Translations under genes and position numbers: made by a program | Shown here: positions 43,947 to 48,670 of the stretch, piece by piece | Layout of the letters: each line of letters opens with the position of its first letter | How positions within the stretch are numbered: the first letter of the stretch is position 1 | NCBI GenBank assembly: GCA_903911305.1 | Contig: CAIWDB010000079.1 | Span: 1-48,670, forward strand | Direction: 5' to 3' | Source: an uncultured Methylococcaceae bacterium | Lineage (GTDB): Bacteria; Pseudomonadota; Gammaproteobacteria; Methylococcales; Methylococcaceae | Length of the DNA stretch: 48,670 bases | The notes under the pieces: model-generated | What the model was told of the DNA's origin: nothing | The model's input: the letters and a program-made list of their open reading frames with translations, nothing else | Databases searched by the model: none

Positions 43947-45008
43947 TTATAGTTCCTGGGCGTCAAATTTAATTCGGGGGTCCACCATCACATAGGCAAT
44001 GTCCCCTATCAGTTTGGTGATTAGTCCTAGCAGAGTGAATAAATAAAGCGTACCCAATACCACAGGGTAATCGCGGCTGTTGATGGATTCGAACGACAAA
44101 AGGCCCAATCCATCTAATGAAAATAAGGTTTCTATCAGCAGACTACCCGTGAAAAAAGCGGTGATGAATGTTCCTGGAAAGCCCGTCACCAAAGGTAGCA
44201 AGGCATTGCGGAAAACATGCTTCCACAGCACTTGTCGTTCGGACAAACCTTTGGCCCTGGCGGTCAGAACATATTGGCGGCTCAATTCATCGAGAAAAGT
44301 GTTTTTCGTCAGCAAGGTTTTCAGGGCAAACGTGCTGACCACCGAAGCGGTCACCGGCAACGTGATGTGCCATAGATAATCGGTGATTTTGCCGTACCAG
44401 CTTAATTCCGACCAATTTTCTGAAGTCAGGCCGCGTAAGGGGAAAATGTCCCAAAACGACCCGCCGCCGAACAGAACGATCAGCAACACCCCCAGTACGA
44501 AACCAGGAACGGCGTAACCACCCAATACTAATAAACTACTGATAAAGTCAAAACGGCTACCCGCGCGGATCGCCTTGGCCACGCCTAAAGGCACGGATAC
44601 CAAATAGGTAAGGAAGAATGTCCACACACCTAGCGACACCGACACGGTTAGTTTTTGCTTAATCAATGACCACACACTATCATTGCGGAAATAACTCTCG
44701 CCCAGATTGAAGCGGAGAAAGTTATTCAGCATAAGCCAATAACGTTCAAGCGGCGGTTTGTTGAATCCGTAAAGACCAGACAGTTGTTCAATCTGTTGGG
44801 CATCAATGCCTTTGCGACCGCTATAGTTCCATCCGCCACTGGAGGCACCCCCTTCTGCGCCGGATCGAGCGTTTTCCTGATCGAGTTGGTTCAACACATG
44901 CTCAACCGGTCCGCCGGGAACAAACTGGGTCACGGCAAAGGTGAGCGTCAGCACCCCAAGCAAAGTCGGGACGATTGCCAATACACGCTTGAAGAGGTAG
45001 TACCACAT
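43947..45008 (-). CDS. yejB: YejB-like ABC permease
   Basis: This 353-residue permease begins MWYYLFKRVLAIVPTLLGVL, the typical first helix of DppB-type proteins. It continues with the characteristic linker IEQLSGLYGFNKPPLERYW and the cytoplasmic EAA loop (ARAKGLSERQVLWKHVFRNALLP). It starts 10 bases after the stop of DszB-like 5. This close spacing is the main evidence that the importer is functionally tied to desulfurisation. Confidence 0.92.
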   Translation of the reverse strand: MWYYLFKRVLAIVPTLLGVLTLTFAVTQFVPGGPVEHVLNQLDQENARSGAEGGASSGGWNYSGRKGIDAQQIEQLSGLYGFNKPPLERYWLMLNNFLRFNLGESYFRNDSVWSLIKQKLTVSVSLGVWTFFLTYLVSVPLGVAKAIRAGSRFDFISSLLVLGGYAVPGFVLGVLLIVLFGGGSFWDIFPLRGLTSENWSELSWYGKITDYLWHITLPVTASVVSTFALKTLLTKNTFLDELSRQYVLTARAKGLSERQVLWKHVFRNALLPLVTGFPGTFITAFFTGSLLIETLFSLDGLGLLSFESINSRDYPVVLGTLYLFTLLGLITKLIGDIAYVMVDPRIKFDAQEL

Positions 45009-45018
45009 AGATTTATGA

Positions 45019-46062
45019 TCAAGCCGCTTTTTTGTTCAGGAAACGCTCGATTCCCGCCAATGGTTCACGGTCAATCCAAGCATTGACATCGAAATTGGAC
45101 TTTAAGAATCCCTGCTGATAGAGGAAATCTTTGTAAGCCTCCAAGCCTTTGATGGAGGTTTCGGACAAATCTGTGTACTGATGCAAATGCAGATCTTCGC
45201 CGTAAGCCTTTTTCACCCATGACTCGTCAGAGCCGGTTTCATTCGCCACATAGGCAACAGTCTCCGCCGGATGGGCCGCTGCCCAATCGCCGATGGCGAC
45301 AACGCGGGCAAGGAAACGCGCGACGAGGTCTGGACGATTGTCTAGGATGAAGCTGTCCACTGTGACCGGGCGTGGCGCACCGTTGTTGGCACGCACCAAT
45401 GGATCGGGGTGGTTGCGGATATCGGTGACAATGTGCGCACCGATTCGATCTGCCGTTTCCTCACCTCTGGAACCTTTGACAAAAATCGCATCGACTCTCT
45501 TGTCCAGCAACGCCTCGACAATCACGCCATAACCGCCACCACTGCGACGCCTACCCACCTGTGGATAATCACGGATGACCTGCACTGGAATATCGATCCA
45601 TTCCACTTCTTTCTCCCCTACACCGCCCAATTCCAATGCGACGAGAAACCCGCGCAACGCACCCGCCCGACCATGGTCGATGGTATTGTCATGCACTGGC
45701 AGGCCAATGCGGCGACCACGTAAATCTGCCGGTGTGTTAATGCCAGAATTGGTCAACGCCAGGATCAGTTGTGACTCATCAATCCAGTTAAGTCCAATTA
45801 CACGGGTGTCCGTGCCATTGGCCCTAGCCCAAATCGCAGGTACATTTCCACCCTGCCGGAAGGAATTATGCAAATGGTGATCGTAGTGGGATTCGCGCAA
45901 CTGTGAGTCGGCTGTGTCCTGAAGGGTCTTGATGGTGATGCCGTCAGGGCCGAATTCCTCCTTGAACCAACCCAACTGCGAGGCTAAACCCAACGGGGTG
46001 GGGACGGAGCAACGGGTGTACCAAATCGTGTCAACGGCTTTGTCTTGGAGTTTGTCTGCCAT
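45019..46062 (-). CDS. DszB-like desulfinase homologue 5, first gene of the Yej operon
   Basis: This 347-residue SsuA-fold protein begins MADKLQDKAVDTIWYTRC and has no signal peptide. Cys18 (CSVPT), His59 and Arg69 (H-Y-D-H-x(6)-R-Q-G-G-N-V-P) reproduce the catalytic residues of DszB with the same spacing. The RANNGAPRPVTVD segment is the clade motif seen in the other four copies. It lies 10 bases before YejB and so leads a five-gene set of desulfinase plus importer. It is unlikely to be the binding protein for that importer, because YejA is present and this protein would stay in the cytoplasm. Closest in sequence to copy 1 (SHFDH/SHYDH, RANNG). Predicted product: sulfite plus the desulfinated molecule. 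Confidence 0.83.
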   Translation of the reverse strand: MADKLQDKAVDTIWYTRCSVPTPLGLASQLGWFKEEFGPDGITIKTLQDTADSQLRESHYDHHLHNSFRQGGNVPAIWARANGTDTRVIGLNWIDESQLILALTNSGINTPADLRGRRIGLPVHDNTIDHGRAGALRGFLVALELGGVGEKEVEWIDIPVQVIRDYPQVGRRRSGGGYGVIVEALLDKRVDAIFVKGSRGEETADRIGAHIVTDIRNHPDPLVRANNGAPRPVTVDSFILDNRPDLVARFLARVVAIGDWAAAHPAETVAYVANETGSDESWVKKAYGEDLHLHQYTDLSETSIKGLEAYKDFLYQQGFLKSNFDVNAWIDREPLAGIERFLNKKAA

Positions 46063-46380
46063 AAATTATGGATGCCTTTATCTGAATGGAGGAAGGTGTC
46101 GGGTAACCTAAATATACGTTATGACAACAAAGCAGCAGTTACCATGCCAGCACTGGTAGGCGCAGCGATTAAGACCGATTATGCCGCCATCCCGGCGGCA
46201 AGCCGTCCCCATTGACACGGCAGGCATTGTTGTCAAATCAGCAGTATGCTGACAGGGTGTTGCCTAGGCAGCAAATGTGTTTCGGGATAGATAGGCTTGC
46301 TTGGCATTTCTGTAAGCAAACCATAGTGGTATAGTTTTTGCTTATAAGCGCTATTAGAGCAAAAACCAGACGAGATATCC
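46063..46380. other. 318-base divergent intergenic region
   Basis: This stretch separates DszB-like 5 (minus) from the monooxygenase gene at 46381 (plus). It contains a 9-bp inverted repeat at 46334-46366, plus small hairpins (CCGCC-ATCC-CGGCGG near 46180 and TCAGCA-GTA-TGCTGA near 46239). A plus-strand AT-rich segment, TTATAAGC, lies about 40 bases before the start codon. No gene is recognisable. Confidence 0.5.
46334..46366. promoter_or_regulatory. operator-like inverted repeat before monooxygenase gene 5
   Basis: Perfect 9-bp arms (GTTTTTGCT / AGCAAAAAC) are separated by 15 bases centred on AGCGCT. The right arm ends 14 bases before the ATG at 46381. The spacing and position fit a dimeric regulator site, but an mRNA hairpin is equally possible. 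Confidence 0.4.
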
Positions 46381-47527
46381 ATGACACAGTTCCATTGGCG
46401 GATTCCTATTAACGGCTGCAAAGGCGATTTGGCCTCGCCCTACTATACCCGTGGCACTTGGGGGCCCTGTTTATGAAGGCCGGCCCCAATCAACGCTGAC
46501 CGACGGGGAAGGCGATCATTTCCCCTACCATGATTATTTGCTGGAGGTCGCCAAGGCGGCTGAGATTTCCGGCTTTGACGGGGCGCTGATACCTTCCTTC
46601 CCAGATTCTGAAGACCCTTGGGTGATCGCCTCGTCGATTGCGCGGCACACCAAGACGTTGCGCTTCATGATTGCCTATCAACCGTGTTGGCTAAACCCGC
46701 TCTATGCCGCCAAGGCATCAGCCAGTCTACAGCGGCTATCAGGCGGTCGCTTGTTGTTTAACATCATTACTGGCGGAGGTGGGCCGCAGCAATTGTGGTG
46801 GGGCGACCGCATCGCCCACGATGACCGCTATACTCGCACAACGGAGTTCCTTGATGTGCTTAAAGGAGTCTGGAACGGTGGGCCATTCAGCTACAACGGC
46901 AAGTTTTTCCAAATCGAAAATGCCGGTTTGCCCGACCCCCTGGCAGGGCAAGTCTTTCCAGAATTGTATTTCGTCGGGTCATCGGATGCCGCCCTGATTG
47001 CCCAAGGCAAGCATGCGGACTATGACCTGACCCACTTGGAACCAAGGGAAAACCTGAGGATCAAGTTCAGCCGCGTGAAGGAGCTGGCATGTAAAGACGG
47101 CCGCACAGTCAAGCCTGCCGTGCGCTTCAACATCATCGCCAGACAGACGCCCGAAGAGGTATGGAACGTGGTGCGCCGCGCCTGGGCGCAAGTGGATTGG
47201 GATGCCCGCGAGCGCAACCAGCGCGGACAAGGCCGAGGCGACGGGGTGGGTTCATGGCGAACCGAAGTGACGCGCAACACCAAAGTCGAAGACTTGGTGT
47301 TTGAATGCCTGTGGGCCGGTTTCGGCACGTTGGGTAGCCATGGTTCGCCGTTGGGTTTTGTCGGCAGCTACGAACAGGCCGCAGAAACCATTGATGGTTT
47401 CATCCAAATGGGTGTCCAAGGCTTTATCCTTTCTAGTTCACCGGCGTTGGAAGAAGCCTTCCATGTCGGCGAGGAAGTCCTGCCTCTGGTGCGAGGCAGC
47501 ACCTCATTCAAAACCGCAATCCGCTAA
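46381..47527 (+). pseudogene. SsuD-like monooxygenase 3 with frameshift near the N-terminus
   Basis: The ATG at 46381 opens a frame starting MTQFHWRIPINGC that matches the start of the enzyme at 4549-5712 (FWRIPTHGE). After 31 codons it hits a stop. Removing one G from the run of five at 46460-46464 joins it to the long downstream frame (GPVYEGRPQS onward), giving a normal 381-residue protein. The second part carries AKAAEISGFDGALIPSF, GGRLLFNIITGGGGPQQLWWGD, DRYTRTTEFLDVLKG and ALEEAFHVGEEVLPL, all as in the intact paralogue. A GTG at 46451 could start a shortened protein lacking the first beta strand, probably inactive. It could be a real mutation, a slippage switch, or a sequencing error. 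The next gene follows after 11 bases. Confidence 0.8.
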
Positions 47528-47538
47528 GAGGCGCATCT

Positions 47539-48534
47539 ATGAGCATCGAGTTTTTCTGGCAATTGCCTGCCAGCGGAGATGGCCGCTCCATCCACAAGGA
47601 ACACTGGAATCGGGGCGATCACAACCCCCGTATCACCGATCGTCCAGTGTTCGCCCGTATTGATGTGCGCCGTGACGGTGGTCATACGTGGTATGACCAC
47701 CTGTCGCAAATTGCGCGGGCGGCCGAAATCACGGGTTTTGATGGCGTGTTGATTCCACAAACCCCTGCCGGAGAGGATCCGTGGATAGTCGCCGGTGCAT
47801 TGGCCCGTGAATCCCGACGGCTGAAATTCCTGCCTTCACTGCCTGCGCCATTCCTGTCGGCGGTCTATGCCGCAAAGATTGCCATCAGCTTCCAACGACT
47901 GACGGGCGGACGGCTGGCGTGGAACCTGATCACCGAGGAACATAACGCAAAATCCTGGCACGGCCACCGTTGGAGCATTGCCGAGCAAATCGCCCGTACC
48001 GACGAATTTCTTAATGTCGTTAAAGGTTTTTGGAATGACGCACCGTTCACTTATCAAGGGCATTACTACGAAGTGGAAAATGGCGGTTTTGGGCTGGCAT
48101 TGTCAGGACATGAATTGCCGGCCATCTATCTGTCGGGCGAAACCGATGAAGCATTGGCTTTGAGCGCTAAACATGCCGACGCACATTTCCTACCGCTGGA
48201 CTCGCTCGAAGCGACAAGCAAGCGGATTGAAGAATTGTCGCGCAGTGCAGCCATACACGGGAGGACATTACGATTCGCCATCCAAGCTGACGTGGTGGCA
48301 CGACCTACCAACGAGGATGCATGGAAGTATCTGCGCACTCGATGGGACAAGGCGAACGCCAAAACCGTGCCAATATCAGGATCACCCGACAATTCCCAAG
48401 GCGCGACCAGGGAAGAGTTTGACCGCTTCATTCAAGGGACTAACCTCTGGGGCGGCTTTGGCCTCGTTCGCCCCGGGGCTCCTGTGGGCATCGTTGGCAG
48501 CTACGAAGAAGTCGCCGAACGCATTAAAGAATAT
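47539..48534 (+). pseudogene. SsuD-like monooxygenase 4 truncated by an ISL3-family element
   Basis: The 332 genuine codons start MSIEFFWQLPASGDGRS, like the intact enzyme at 5736-6812. They contain ARAAEITGFDGVLIP, GGRLAWNLITEE and SVGSYEEVAERIKEY-type C-terminal text (VGSYEEVAERIKEY). After Tyr332 the frame enters the insertion sequence and ends 13 codons later at 48576. About 40 residues of the luciferase-like barrel are lost, including the HFEEAYRIGEQVLP segment, so the enzyme is probably inactive. It follows monooxygenase 3 by 11 bases. This is the mirror-order second pair of SsuD-like genes; the intact pair is at 4549-6812. Confidence 0.85.
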
Positions 48535-48670
48535 GGCTCTTCAGAAAAATCTGTGGGTGAACTTCGGTTCGGGTAAAGCGCCAAGTGCATGATACAAGGC
48601 GACTTCTATCCCATGAAACGAGCGAAACCCGTAGGCTTTTCTGGTGGTCAGTTTTGCCTTGTTGTTGAAC
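48535..48670 (-). mobile_element. ISL3-family insertion sequence, right edge cut off by window
   Basis: The break in the monooxygenase gene at 48535 starts with GGCTCTTCAGAAAAAT, the GGCTCTT type of terminal repeat of ISL3-family elements. The transposase stop lies only six bases inside the end. The 8 bases before it, AAGAATAT (48527-48534), are the predicted target duplication. The far end is outside the window. Confidence 0.75.
48541..48670 (-). CDS. ISL3-family transposase, C-terminal fragment
   Basis: Read on the minus strand the last 42 codons give FNNKAKLTTRKAYGFRSF, then HGIEVALYHALGALPEPK and a stop at 48541-48543. The NNK-x-K-x(4)-KAYGFR block is the conserved end of the DDE transposase of the ISL3 family. 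The catalytic DDE residues lie beyond the window, so activity cannot be judged. Confidence 0.75.
   Translation of the reverse strand, partial: FNNKAKLTTRKAYGFRSFHGIEVALYHALGALPEPKFTHRFF

Noticed and set aside
16530-46280. A short shared string GGGTGTTGCC at about 16528 and 46255 as a repeat family
   Set aside because: Only about ten bases match and the surroundings differ; chance is likely.
1-48670. CRISPR arrays, tRNA or rRNA genes, prophage or integron features
   Set aside because: I looked for regularly spaced repeats, cloverleaf-like segments and integrases and saw none; the only mobile element is the ISL3 fragment at the right edge.

Overview
The window is an accessory, sulfur-themed region of a Gram-negative bacterium. 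It encodes a TonB-dependent receptor, TonB-ExbB-ExbD, a TolC-type channel and two RND pumps, so it comes from a Pseudomonadota member. A gammaproteobacterium is my best guess from the Yej and Mdt gene orders, but no rRNA or core phylogenetic marker is present to prove it. Base composition is roughly balanced. I saw no tRNA, rRNA, CRISPR array or transcriptional regulator gene.

The central observation concerns five proteins that would normally be labelled 'aliphatic sulfonate ABC transporter substrate-binding protein' (10260-11312, 16871-17944, 17986-19050, 19090-20175, 45019-46062). None has a signal peptide and no SsuB/SsuC partner is present. All five keep the catalytic Cys, His and Arg of the desulfinase DszB in the same context. 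They sit among six FMN-dependent luciferase-like monooxygenases: two DszA/SnaA-like (20242, 22710) and four SsuD-like (4549, 5736, 46381, 47539). An MsuE-like FMN reductase (28304) could supply reduced flavin. I read the region as a multi-copy C-S bond cleavage island: monooxygenases generate sulfinates or sulfite, and DszB-like enzymes release sulfite. It has no DszC. Two odd class II aldolase/adducin proteins and a small cupin-like protein (DUF4863-like) are interleaved and may handle the carbon products.

Layout. 1-3172 (-): ABC exporter pair preceded by a broken alpha/beta hydrolase. 3742-9707 (-): TonB receptor, two SsuD-like monooxygenases, aldolase-like protein. 10260-11747 (+): DszB-like 1 and a nitroreductase remnant. 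11830-16055 (-): heterodimeric ABC exporter with one degenerate ATPase, then a kinase pseudogene. 16871-26003 (+): DszB-like 2, 3 and 4, DszA-like 1, aldolase-like 2, DszA-like 2, cupin, TolC. 46062-26036 (-): DszB-like 5, YejBEFA peptide-type importer, MdtABC RND pump, TonB-ExbB-ExbD, FMN reductase and a stand-alone ABC exporter. 46381-48534 (+): a decaying second pair of SsuD-like genes, one frameshifted and one cut by an ISL3-family insertion sequence that runs off the right edge.

Together the genes suggest uptake of an organosulfur substrate through the TonB receptor and the Yej importer. Oxidative desulfonation in the cytoplasm would follow, with export of products by the ABC, RND and TolC systems. 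The substrate is unknown. Several genes (hydrolase, nitroreductase, kinase, two monooxygenases) are broken, as expected in a region that gains and loses genes.
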